From NCBI GenBank assembly GCA_028274465.1, contig CM051456.1, forward strand, positions 19,997,033 through 20,061,032: a stretch of DNA of 64,000 bases. The letters are read 5' to 3'. This document shows positions 1 through 10,585 of this stretch, one piece after another (the first letter of the stretch is position 1; every line of letters begins with the position of its first letter). The DNA is from Plantago ovata (lineage: Eukaryota; Streptophyta; Magnoliopsida; Lamiales; Plantaginaceae). The position numbers and the translations under genes are program-made. The notes under the pieces were generated by a model, which ran no database searches, was not told where the DNA came from, and saw only the letters and a list, made by a program, of their open reading frames with translations.

Positions 1-859
1 ATAAATAATAGAATAAGCGCTGACTGGTGAATTAACGGTGATGATGAAATATCAATTTCTAAAAGACCGATTTCTCATTTTTCGTGGCAAGTATGGTATG
101 TGGACCGGATTTTTTAGAAAAACATTACTTTACCCGTTAATTAAAAAAAATAATTGAAACATTTTGTTTTGTTAATTTTTACTAGAGTCGATTTGACCTC
201 AAATTAATCTCAAATTATATATAATTTTCCCTCTTCGATATAAACAACATCTAAACCCATGAATTTGAATTTTTGCAAATTAAGACCTGAAAAGTACATT
301 TTTTACTATGAATAACTATTTAAATTTCAATTCAACCCAAATAACCTCAATTTATGTTTATTACACATTTGCCTCAAATATTTTCTATTATACAATATCA
401 ACACTAATTAATATAAAATGAACCCACATAACTTATCTATATTGTAAAAAGGTCTCAAATTATTGTCAACTAAACCCCTCAAAATTAAAATTCAATCGAT
501 TTCGATACCTTAGCGTTGCAGTTCCAATCGGGGAGCTGATGCTGCTCCATATAGGAGATTGCGCAGCAGCTCCGACCTGGAGCTGCTGCTACTCCGATCG
601 GAAGATGCGCTCCAGTCTCGGAATCTAGTACCAGAGACTTAAAGAAGATGGAGTAGAAAGAAAAGGAAAAAATAAAAAATAAAATAAAAGAAAGAAAACA
701 AAAATTAATTTGCAAAGACTAAGGGTATGTTTGGTTAGCAAATTTACTTAAGTCGGTCACGGGAAGTGCTAATTGGGGTTAGATGTAATTGTTACTCTAA
801 ACGTAATTAGGGTCTCTAACAGGGGGTGTCTAAGTAATAAGCCCTAAACTAATAAGAAG
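1..859. other. AT-rich intergenic DNA
   Basis: No supportable gene. The stretch is AT-rich with stops in all frames. From about 726 the sequence GGGTATGTTTGGTTAG resembles the start of many plant non-autonomous transposons, and a weak reverse-complement match (TAACCAAATACAC) lies near 1362, so a decayed MITE covering roughly 726-1375 is possible. I could not confirm a target duplication. Confidence 0.4.
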
Positions 860-1111
860 ATGATCGCAAACCTGGATGATCTTTCTTCAAATTATTTTTT
901 GCAACTAGAATTCGAATTGGAGATGCTACTTGGTGTACCGGTATGTAGGTTCCATAACGTAAACCAGGTCGTAGTTAGTAAATACATCTCACGTAGGGTT
1001 GTTAACGAGCCGATTCAAGCCGAGTTTAGACTATATCGATCAATGATCGTCAAAACTCTTAGGCCTGCTCGTGATCAAATCGCTCGTGGGCTGCTGCAGA
1101 AGCTCAACTAG
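860..1111 (+). CDS. Short hypothetical ORF, 83 aa
   Basis: An ATG-initiated frame of 83 codons that I do not recognise. It sits inside a possible decayed MITE (about 726-1375), directly after a TE-like terminus. The product would be leucine- and arginine-rich with no signal peptide, membrane segment or metal-binding motif. No TATA-like element or conserved domain supports it. Chance ORFs of this size are expected in 64 kb, and it may equally be a remnant of element-encoded sequence. Low confidence that it is a real gene. Confidence 0.15.
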   Translation: MIANLDDLSSNYFLQLEFELEMLLGVPVCRFHNVNQVVVSKYISRRVVNEPIQAEFRLYRSMIVKTLRPARDQIARGLLQKLN

Positions 1112-1235
1112 TGTTTGCTCGCGAGTGATCAACTCGTTAGAGCTTGAAATTAATCTCATTTGTTGTACAAATGTACACAATTATACAAAACATGAAGAAA
1201 TGAATAGCAAGAACAGGGAGTAACAGTGGTCTTAA

Positions 1236-1307
1236 ATCACACATTTCATTGGCTCATCACCTACATTACTCATCACACATTTCATTGGCTCATCACCTAC
1301 ATTACTC
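1236..1307. repeat. Tandem duplication, 36 bp x 2
   Basis: Two adjacent identical 36-bp copies (1236-1271 and 1272-1307), each beginning ATCACACATTTCATTGGC. A simple local duplication in non-coding DNA. Confidence 0.85.
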
Positions 1308-1450
1308 AAATAGTTAATTAACTTGTCATCTCATTACAAAACAGTTAATTCACAATTTTTTAACCAAATACACAAATTTCATAATTCCTTTGCCAATTCT
1401 CAACAGAAAGCATAACCTACGTCCCACTATATCCGAAAAGTCACTCCATT

Positions 1451-2234
1451 TATTGGAATGGATTGCGCAATCTTGTAACCCTCCCACAAGACTGCTCATC
1501 GACCCTCAAAGCAATGATGAAGATTCGCCTCTGGCTTCAACAATCTATTTATTGGAATGGACTCCACAGTTCGAACATATTTGATACAAGGAAATTGTAC
1601 AATGAATTGAGGTAAGGTGGATATGGTATGGAAGAAAATATGGTTTAACAACAAAGCCAAGCCTCGTGCCCAATTCTGCACATGAATGGCTCTAAACGGG
1701 CGACTGGCTACCAAGGAGAAAGTGAAGAAATGGAATCCGTAGATTGATGTAAGTTGTGTATTCTGTGGACAGGAAGAGACGCAGCAGCACTTGCTATTCC
1801 AGTGCCCCCACACAGCTGAGTTATGGAGGAAAGTGATGAACTGGATGCGAATTCACAGAAGGCTGGCTGCCTGGGATGCTGAAATAAGATGGCTCTGTCG
1901 TGTCATGGCAAAATCGGGATGGAGAGCACAAATTGTGAAGACTGCTTTCACTGAGACAGTCTACGTCGTCTGGATGGAGCGTAATAAAGTTGTGTTCCAA
2001 CAACAGCCACCGAAAACTGAACTGGAGGAACGGGTTATTAATGATATTATCAACCGGTGTTGGATAGATAAAAACTTCGTACACATTGTGCTAGGTTGAT
2101 GATTGTATTAGATTAAACTTGCTTTACTTTGAAACTGTTTTGGTATCTCTGATGTCGTTGCGATTTGCCTGGATCATTTGATCGACTTTGTTTTGTATGG
2201 TTGGAATGGAATAAAAGTATTGTTTCGGTTCCAA
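1451..2234 (+). mobile_element. 5'-truncated non-LTR retrotransposon (LINE)
   Basis: The + strand encodes the C-terminal tail of a plant LINE reverse transcriptase: the zf-RVT zinc-binding region (CVFCGQEETQQHLLFQCPH, about 1755-1815) followed by the conserved tail with the motif VVWMERN near 1960-1985. The frame is broken by a TGA near 1682 and a TAG near 1740, so it is a dead copy. A 15-bp sequence, AAAAGTCACTCCATT, is perfectly repeated at 1436-1450 and 2235-2249 and is read as the target-site duplication. A short A-run closes the 3' end. Endonuclease and RT core are absent, as expected for 5' truncation during target-primed insertion. Confidence 0.88.
1791..2099 (+). pseudogene. LINE zf-RVT tail fragment
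   Basis: Longest open piece of the truncated LINE (about 100 codons). It carries the second half of the zf-RVT Cys/His cluster (FQCPHTAELW) and the downstream region seen in plant 'reverse transcriptase zinc-binding' proteins. It has no independent promoter and its frame is interrupted upstream by two stops, so it is a pseudogene fragment and not a host gene. Confidence 0.8.
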
Positions 2235-2249
2235 AAAAGTCACTCCATT

Positions 2250-4061
2250 CGAATATTACGCCTTACCTTTGAAAACGTTACAACCAACTTCGCATAGCCT
2301 AAGTGGCCCCAGATAACATCCCATCATTATTTTCTTCTACTTTACCATCACCTACATTCACCCCCAATATATATAATATAATTCTTGACTCCGTCGCTGC
2401 ACTAAAAAAAAAAGGATTCTAATAAGGTAAGAATAATTGTTCGTGCCCAGGACCATCACATTTTTAAAAGTCCAATAATCTATTATATTCAAATAATATA
2501 TAAATTATAGAAGGCAACCTCAATGTTGTAAGGCAGCGAAGATTTAGTAACTTCAATAACGGTCACCCCAAAAGAAGTATTTCCAGTGGAACAATTTGTC
2601 ACAACTCTTTATTGTGGTCAGATATAAGACAAGAAGCAACTTTCGTGTACAACTGGGAGACTTAAAAATCAATTCGATATAATTTTAAGTTCAACATAAA
2701 AATAAGTTACAATTTTCTAATAAATTATCATAAAATTTTATAGTGTATAAGGTACATACAAATATGATTTATTTTTTTAATTACTAGTTTACAATTTCAT
2801 TACACATTGAGATTTTAAAAAATCATTATTTTATTATTTTATTCATTATAATCTAATTTTTTACGGGCTCCAAATTGTGACCAAAAAAATTATTAATTTT
2901 TACCAAAATTATTATTTATTGAATACTATACTGACTCTAAATTGAATTTCATTAAAATATGTTTAAAATAAACTAATACCAATAATAATCATAGAGTCTG
3001 GAGTCTGGAACATCACCGTACTTTGGGCACTTAGCGAACTTATCATATTATTTTGACCATGGTACTATACCACCAACTGGTCCTTATCAATAATATTTTT
3101 TATCTCTGCGGGTATATTTTCCACCTGACGCTCCTATTGGAAATATTGAAATTAGTAAATATAAACGTGTTCCTCAACTCTAGCTCTTGATATAAAAAAT
3201 TCATACAACCACATACCACTTATTAATTGCCTTTTAATTTTCATATAGTCCGGTTATTAATTGCCTTTTAATTTTCATATAGTCCGGTGGATACTGAGGG
3301 AAAATATAGAGAGTAAATATATAGGAAAATAAGGAGAGTAAATAATTTCATTGATAGATAAGCATCTTTAAATTTCATCCATCCACTACCGAGTTAAGTT
3401 CTCATTCATCAGATCATAGATTTTCATCCAACCTATTGGATATCCAATCATATATTTTCATCGAGTCTAGTGGATATCAAATCATACATTGTCATCCAGC
3501 CTGGTGGATACCGAGTTGAGTTCTCATTCATCAAATCATTTTTTTTTTTTAATTTTTCCACAAAGACTACATTTAATTTAAATAAAAATATGGAAAACAG
3601 GAAAATGAGAAGATTATGGGCGGTAAAATCAAAAATTTTTTTGAAAAAAACTAAACTTTTAACCATAAAATATTATATATCAATTTTTCATCATCCGTTC
3701 ACTTGTTGTACAATCAAACAATCACTTGGCACAAATATTGGTGTTTATATATAAGATAAAACAGGTTCAATAAATAATTAAAAAGGTAAAAAAAAAAAAA
3801 AAAAAAAAAACTTTTACATACTTTTGCTCTCATATGGAGTAGGATATTTTTTAGCTAAAAAGATACTCCACTAAAATTTCAAAAAGTTTACAAAGAGTTA
3901 CGACTATATCTAAATATAAATTTTTCATGAAATTTAAATTTAAATGAAAAAACAAATTGAAAAAAAATAAATAGTATACGTGCGAACTCAAAAGTTTAGG
4001 TAAAAGAGGAGATACTATTGAAATTATATTTTATAAAGATTTAAAACCCAACTTATTTTAA
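2250..4061. other. Intergenic, short repeats
   Basis: No gene seen. Contains a 34-bp tandem duplication (3220-3253, 3254-3287; core TTGCCTTTTAATTTTCATAT), a degenerate ~55-bp repeat around 3375-3540 built on CATCCA..GGTGGATA, poly-T at 3540-3550 and poly-A at 3788-3811. The part at 2463-2700 is diverged from, but alignable with, pieces of 5170-6240. Confidence 0.6.
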
Positions 4062-5002
4062 GAAAAAAAAGTATGTTGCCCCCAAACATTTTTTAAAATT
4101 TGCACTTTACCCGAATATCTTTTTAAAATGTCATAATACCACCAAATCTTTTCTAAAAAGTGGCAGTTTATCCGATTTTGCTAACATCATTAGTATTTTC
4201 GTTAAGTATTTACAAAAGACCCTACTACTATACGGACTATAGATCTCGACCAAAATCGAAACTCCATAAGACAAGAAGATTGAAAGGCCTACTCAGATTA
4301 TCTCTTTCTCCTTCACATCTTAAAAATGTCAATGAGGATGGGCCGAATGGCTGGTTAGATTCCATACTCGTTGTATCATATGTACCCTTAGATACTGCAA
4401 TTGTAGTATATTCCGTCACCTTCAAATGCATTAGCTTATCGAGCTCTAAATATCTTGATTCATTGGCATGATGGAGTTTTGTCGAGTTATGCGTGAAGAA
4501 AACACTAACCAGAGCACCTGTGAAATAGAAAAGACAAACATACACAGAGAGAACTATACAGAGATTCTAGATTATGAGTTAAAATTGGGAGAGAATAACA
4601 GGAAGACATCTAAATGTGCTAAAAAGGATTTTAGTTGTTAGTCCATAGGACTCTAAGCAGACGGATAAATCAAAACTTGACAAAGCTTAGCTTTTCAAAG
4701 AATTAAAGAAATATAATGACACAATATTACAAAATCATTACCCAAAAATCGAAGGCCAGAACATATCTTACAGTTAATGGAGCTGTGTGAAAACAAAGCA
4801 GGGAAGGGAGACACTATCACAAGTAAGGTAAGGTGATCCAAACCAGTCTTTTCTTAATCTTACTCTTTTTTATTTAGCGGTGTTAGAAATCGGGTAAACT
4901 GCAACATTTTAAAAAAGGTTTGATGGTACCATGACATTTTAAAAAGATATTCGTGTAAAGTGCAACTTTTAAAAAAAGTTTAGGGGGAACATACTTTTTT
5001 TC
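4062..5002. mobile_element. Non-autonomous DNA transposon with ~130-bp TIRs
   Basis: Long terminal inverted repeats: about 4062-4195 and the reverse complement of 4873-5002 align almost throughout (left end GAAAAAAAAGTATGTTGCCC, right end complement GAAAAAAAGTATGTTCCCCC). TATTTTAA occurs immediately outside both ends (4054-4061 and 5003-5010), an 8-bp target duplication. Long TIRs suggest a Mutator-like element, whose duplications are usually 9 bp; an 8-bp duplication is typical of hAT. The interior has no transposase. It may carry captured sequence, because 4237-4545 is open on the minus strand, but I recognise nothing in it. Confidence 0.85.
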
Positions 5003-5432
5003 TATTTTAATTAACACACATCCGACACATATAATAAATTAAAACTCCATAAATAAATAATGTTGGGACCAAGAGATTTTATTAAGTTAGCAATATATTA
5101 TTTAATTGATGAATTAAAAATTAATCATTTAAGGAGGTTTCAACTATATGTGTGGAATACTAGATTGAACATCACATTTCCAAGTCTAATAAACTAGTAT
5201 ATTCAAATCATATGAAGCATATGACGCAACGACGACTCGGTAACTTTGGTAATGCTCACCCCAATTGGAGTATCTCTGGTGGAATAATTCTTCATAGATG
5301 TTGGTTGTAGTAGGATACTCCGTAGAAGTTACATGTAATTGCAGTAGGATATAAGGTGAATAAACAACCAATCTTGAAACAATTGATAAATTTTGGTCAA
5401 TAGACCCTTCACGACCCCAGGGAGAATCTAGT

Positions 5433-5894
5433 GTGCATCTTCTCTTGAAATCATCTGATAGATCTGAGACACATATATGTATCTCGTTGGCCCCGACCAT
5501 TCTGGAGTTTCAAGTTCGGGTGAAGAACATCGATAAACATCACATCGAATTTACTATAGCTCTACAAAATAGTATTGGAGTTGATCTTGGAAAGGTTTGC
5601 ATTGAAAAACTTCAAAGTGTTACTTATGTGGACAATTCACTGGAAGGAGAGGAATTTCGTGAGCTTTATCCTTCTGTAACATTCGATACTCCAAACAGAA
5701 TTTCAATTTTTGTCCATGAACAGAAGAGGATCTATAAGATAGTAAAAGGGAACTTATCTGATACAGGTCTCTCGAGCGTTTCCGGTTCACTTCGGATAGA
5801 CTTTGTCAAGATTGCAAAACTGATCATTTTGGGACTGGAATGCACAACGACGCCTCACTTGGTTCAACGTATTCAACATATGGATAGAGTCTGA
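5433..5894 (+). pseudogene. Open relic frame without ATG
   Basis: A 153-codon open frame whose only methionine is four codons from the end, so it cannot be a simple intronless gene. The conceptual product is unlike transposon proteins I know, has no cysteine cluster or membrane segment, and ends in a hydrophobic stretch (KIAKLIILGLECTTT). The flanking DNA (5170-5330 and about 6150-6240) is alignable with 2463-2700, which looks like the same unit with this middle part deleted. It is best read as an exon of a decayed gene or element of unknown identity. Confidence 0.25.
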
Positions 5895-7721
5895 AATGCA
5901 AATGGGTTACAAAGACATTTCCTTTTGTCCTTCACTAGTTTTTGGTTTTGTTGTTTCGTTCGCAAATGATATACATATACGGTATACCTATAAGAGTTTG
6001 TTGGGTACATGTTTAAAGGATTCTATTGGCAAATGATACTTAATAATAGTACATTGTAAGATTCTTTAGATCAAAGGTATTGACTAATGCTTGGTCTGCC
6101 CTAACACGAGCAGGTTTTATGAAAACAATTTTGTAGTTGCCTAGTTGGTAAAAAACGAAGCAACAACGACGCAATTCTCGAGTGCAATTAAAGATCAATT
6201 TAATGTAAATTTTAAGTTTAATGTAAATTTTAAGTTACCATATATTTATTTTCTATAAATTGTTTTAACATTTTCTAGTGAATACACACATACATACATA
6301 CAACATGATGTCCTTTTTCTTTAACATTTTTTGTTATATATTCGTTCCAATTCCTAATCATATACTACATAATAGGATAGGATAATGAATTGGATCGAAT
6401 GTGAGTCAATTTTTTGGATTCAAAATGGCTTTGGGTCCGGATCTAGAAACGAGTCAAAGCCGTCTTGGATGCAATATTGAGTCACTTTGGATCCAACATT
6501 AAATCATTTTAAAATCCACAGTTGAATCACTTTAAATATAACATTGATTAATTCATTGAGTTATATTAAGTGAAAAAATTTAATTGCAAAATATATTTAT
6601 ATATGCAAAACAAATGATGTCTAGCGGCTCTAGCCCTCATTTGTTTTGATTAACATGAATTTCAACTCATTTTATACCTAATTTGCATATAGAGGTCACC
6701 TTGTATATATTGCTATAAGATTTATGTTTTTTCTAGATGATTAACCTTTATAACATGACCTTGGTTTAACCTCAATATAACTTTGGATCCGACTCGTTAT
6801 TGCCATCCTGGACGACATCTAGTTTTGAGAAGTGGAGCCAGATAATTGGTGTGTGTTTGGCGCCCCCTTACCAGTCTACTTATAAGGTGATTTAAACTTC
6901 TTATAAGGTGATTGATTTGATAATTTATTTAAGGTAACTTATTAAAAAATAAGGTAATTAATCAGTTACCAAGCACTTCTCATTCACCTAATCACCTTAT
7001 CAATATCAATAAACTTTTTAGGGTCAATTGCATCCAGACACCCTCATAGATTTTTTTTTAATACTGATTTATCCCTCATAGATTAACAATTACATCCAAC
7101 TCCCTGTTCGATAAAATCAATTATAGCCTCACGGTTTTGACTTTTAACGAACTAAAAGGTGTAAATTACAATTTTGCCCTCTTTCAAATTTCAATAGCCA
7201 AACAACCTAATTTTTTATTACACATTTGACTTTAAATTTTCTTAATTTACAAAATTGACTATAAACTATTTAAAATAAATACCCATAACTTAGATAAATT
7301 TCAAAATAATTTAAAAATTAATCCAAAACAAGTCCCTACAAAACTCAATGACTAGTTTTTGTATCAAGAAAATTACGCATAAATCTCTTTTACAAATATG
7401 CAATAACACCTAAATATTCATATACATCTCACCCGTTTTGGTGCCATTTTCAAAATTTAATAAGGCTTGTTTGGTTTCCTATATTTGTAGAAGGGCAATA
7501 AGGTAATCTTATAGATTTAGTCAAACTAAAATACCTATGTGTAATTGATTAAATGTAGAAAAATTATTTTTATTATTGTTGATCCCTTAGATACTATATG
7601 TAAGTATGGTTTTCTAAAAGTGGTAGTAAACGTCTCATTTACCATCTCTTTTCTATTTTTTTTTTTTTTTTTGGTAATTCTCTTTTCTATTTGATATACT
7701 ATAGTAAACAACAATGGAGTA

Positions 7722-8022
7722 AAATGGGTGAAAATGGGGGAAAAGAAAAAAAATAGGGGAAAATTTTATTTTCTTACCATTTGATTTCAGAAAATTTTGA
7801 AAAATAAAATTTAAGTTGAAGATTTTGGAAAATTTCTAAAATATTTAACTAAATATAGAAAGGATAATAACTAAAAATAGAAGAATGATTAAATTTTTTC
7901 CCGAAAATTAAGTGAGACCAAATTAGAGGAAAATAAGAAAAAATTTATTTTCCCAAAAACATTTTCCAGAAAAATTGAAATTTCCCCTATTTTTTTTATT
8001 TTCCCCCATTTTCCCTCAAACC
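7722..8022. repeat. Inverted repeat (MITE-like hairpin) upstream of kinase gene
   Basis: Arms at about 7722-7770 and 7975-8022 are near-perfect reverse complements (core AAAATGGGGGAAAA..AATAGGGGAAA), separated by about 200 bp of AT-rich DNA. The outer right flank AAACCAAATGAACC also resembles the GGTTTCCT/GTTTGGTTT stretch at 7470-7482, so the full element may begin there. It has no coding capacity. It lies about 220 bp upstream of the start codon of the next gene. Confidence 0.7.
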
Positions 8023-8245
8023 AAATGAACCGTAAAGTAAAAAAAAACACACTACAGTACCCAGTTCAGGACACACACATGACATGACATGACACATACA
8101 TACATACATACACTGCTGTTTAAATAAATACAAACCTCACAGATCCTTAACAATTTCTCGCCAGACGGCAAAAATGGCAGCTATTCCCAAATACTAACTC
8201 TCTCACTTAATTCCCCTCTCTCTCTACACTCTACAGACATCCTCC

Positions 8246-10585
8246 ATGGCTGCCGCTTTAGAATGCTGGTCCAGTCGCACAAGCACCGACGAAGAAGCCG
8301 TCGAGCAAGTTCTAATGCGAACACAAGACAGATCTGAAAGTCCACCGGAGAACAACTCTCCTACCTCCTCCTCCTCCTCCACCGCGTCTCTGCGTGACTC
8401 CTCCGCCTTCCAGAAGAAGTTCCAGCGGCTGAGCCGCAATGTATCCGAAGCCATTGCTTCCTTCAAAAACTCACTAAACATCGACTCCACTCGTGAGCCG
8501 CCGATTAACAACAACAACAACAACCAATCCAACGGTCGTAAGAACGTCTGGGGCAGTGTTGTACGTAGCTTGACGCAGTTGTACCCTGGGAGCCAGTTGC
8601 CTGAGAAATTGGTCTCGAATCTTCGCAAGCACTACGATTCTCTACCTCTCAGGTCAAAATCCGAAACAGCATTATTTTCGTTTTTAGAATATATATTTCT
8701 ATTTTTAAAATTGATTTGGAATTTAAAATTGGTTTGACAGCTATGCACAAGCTGGTTTTGAAATGAAGGATGTGTTTCTGCACATTAAGTTGTTAGAGCA
8801 AGCATCCGGTGAGGATCGGCCGGCGATAATGATTCAGGAGATAATGTCTGATGAGGAAGTGGCTGGCTCTGTGTTTAAGCTTACATTTGCTTGTAATTCA
8901 TCTGTTTCGTGGCCTGCAATGTCTGGAGCACTCGATAGCTCTTCGATTTGTTGTAAAAACTTACAGATCTTTGAGAAGAAGGGGTTCACATTGGGGATTG
9001 TATTGTTGTCTGTTCAGAATGGGCAGGAGAAGATGTTTAAGTCACGGGTTGAGAATGCTCTTAAATGTGCGATAAAGAGGCCGAAAAACAGCTCGATTAA
9101 GTTGCCGTTTGGACTCTGTGGGTGTAAGGAGGAGAGTTCTAGGGGTAGGGATTTTGGAGATGTTGAAGAGGATTGTGTAGGTGATGGGAGTTATAGAAAC
9201 GGAGAGAATTCGCGGTCTAGGTTTCAGTTAAGTGTACCTTTGCCTGATGATTCGGTTGTTGTTTCGGTTAGTGAATGGCAAACTGTGAATTCTGGGAAGC
9301 ATGAGATGGGGAGGTGGTTGTTGGATCATGATGCTGTTGAGATTGGGGATCAGATTGGACCGAGTACTTTTAAAGGGGTGTACAAGGGTAAGAAGGTTGG
9401 GGTAGAGAAGCTCAAGGGGTGTGATAAAGGAAACGCGTATGATTTTGAGGTGAGAAAGGATTTATTGGAGTTGATGACGTGTGGCCATAAGAATGTGTTG
9501 CAGTTCTTTGGTGTTTGTGTTGATGAGAATCATGGGTTGTGTATTGTGACCAAGTTGATGGATGGAGGAACTGTTCATGAACTGATAATGAAGAAAAAGA
9601 AGCTTCAGACGAAAGATGTTTTGAGGATTGTGATAGATGTTGCTGAGGGGATTAAGTTCATGAATGATCATGGAGTTGCGTATAGGGATTTGAATACGCA
9701 GAGGATCCTGTTAGATAAGAACTGGAATGCTTGTTTAGGCGATATGGGAATTGTTGCGGCTTGTGGAAGCACTGCTGAGGCTATGGACTACGAAACCGAT
9801 GGTTATAGATGGCTGGCTCCTGAGGTTTGTTCCTATTCAAGAAGATAACCATACTGGACTCTTATTCATGCTGCATGCTATTATCTGTTGATTGTGTCCT
9901 TAAGTTGTGCATCTCTTGGTCATAAGTTTGCATTATGTTGTATACATACGTGCAGTGTTACTGAAATTGTTACTGGGGATACATAAGTTTACCAGATTAA
10001 TATTCAGTTTAAGTTTGCCGTGCATTTGCAGTAATAGATTGTGTAAATAAGGTCACTTTGATTGATGCAATTATGCAAACATAGGTTGTTACTGAAATGC
10101 ACTGTTTGATCGAATGCTTTATGATTGAGTTAGTTTTACGAAATTCTTTTCATCTCTTTGGTGGAAAATTGCCATGAGTCATGACTTATGTTAGGGTTAC
10201 CAGCAACCGTTTTCCCTGCTATAAAACGAAACTGTTAAGAGTGATAATCACTTGGTAGCCATGTCTAACTTTCTCCTACTATTAACAGATAATCGCAGGT
10301 GATCCAGAAAATGTTACCGAGACGTGGATGAGCAATGCTTACAGCTTCGGAATGATAATATGGGAGATGTTGACAGGTGAGATTGCTTATTCTTCTTTCT
10401 CACCTGTCCAGGCTGCAGTTGGAATAGCTGCTTGTGGCCTTAGACCTGACATACCCGAAAGCTGCCCACAGTTCCTGAGATCATTGATGATCAAATGTTG
10501 GAATACTGTCCCAACAAAGCGCCCACAATTTTCCGAAATATTATCAACTTTGATACGCTACAGCACCAACGCCACAAGTAGATAG
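8246..10585 (+). CDS. Protein kinase-like protein, degenerate active site (595 aa)
   Basis: Three coding exons: 8246-8652, 8741-9824, 10289-10585, with GT-AG junctions and phases that close exactly to 595 aa. Residues 1-150 are Ser-rich and low complexity (poly-Asn near 8505-8525). A kinase fold of TKL/Raf-like type follows from about residue 335: glycine loop IGPSTFKGVY (~342), APE at 495-497, then the YSFGMIIWEM helix and the C-lobe ending with a KRPQFSEIL motif. Key catalytic positions differ: VAIK-lysine region reads VGVEKL, HRD-loop reads YRDLNTQR, DFG reads DMG. This predicts a pseudokinase or an atypical kinase, likely a scaffold or signalling regulator. I recall the same substitutions in Arabidopsis relatives (AT5G07140-type proteins), so they are probably family traits and not local decay. 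No frameshift is present. Confidence 0.9.

Larger units (their letters stand above)
5011..8245. other. Intergenic, repeat relics
   Basis: Mostly AT-rich DNA. It holds a 153-codon relic frame (5433-5894), an imperfect GGATCC-AACATTGA-type minisatellite around 6390-6550, an MITE-like stretch around 7020-7200 and a hairpin repeat at 7722-8022. Tetranucleotide runs of CATA/CATG at 8078-8112 precede the kinase-like gene. Confidence 0.55.

Noticed and set aside
3448..3754. Two overlapping frames around a poly-T
   Set aside because: Phe/Lys-rich translations of homopolymer DNA, overlapping on opposite strands.
4160..4545. Two ~100-codon frames inside the 941-bp TIR element
   Set aside because: They overlap on opposite strands and have no domain; kept only as possible captured DNA.
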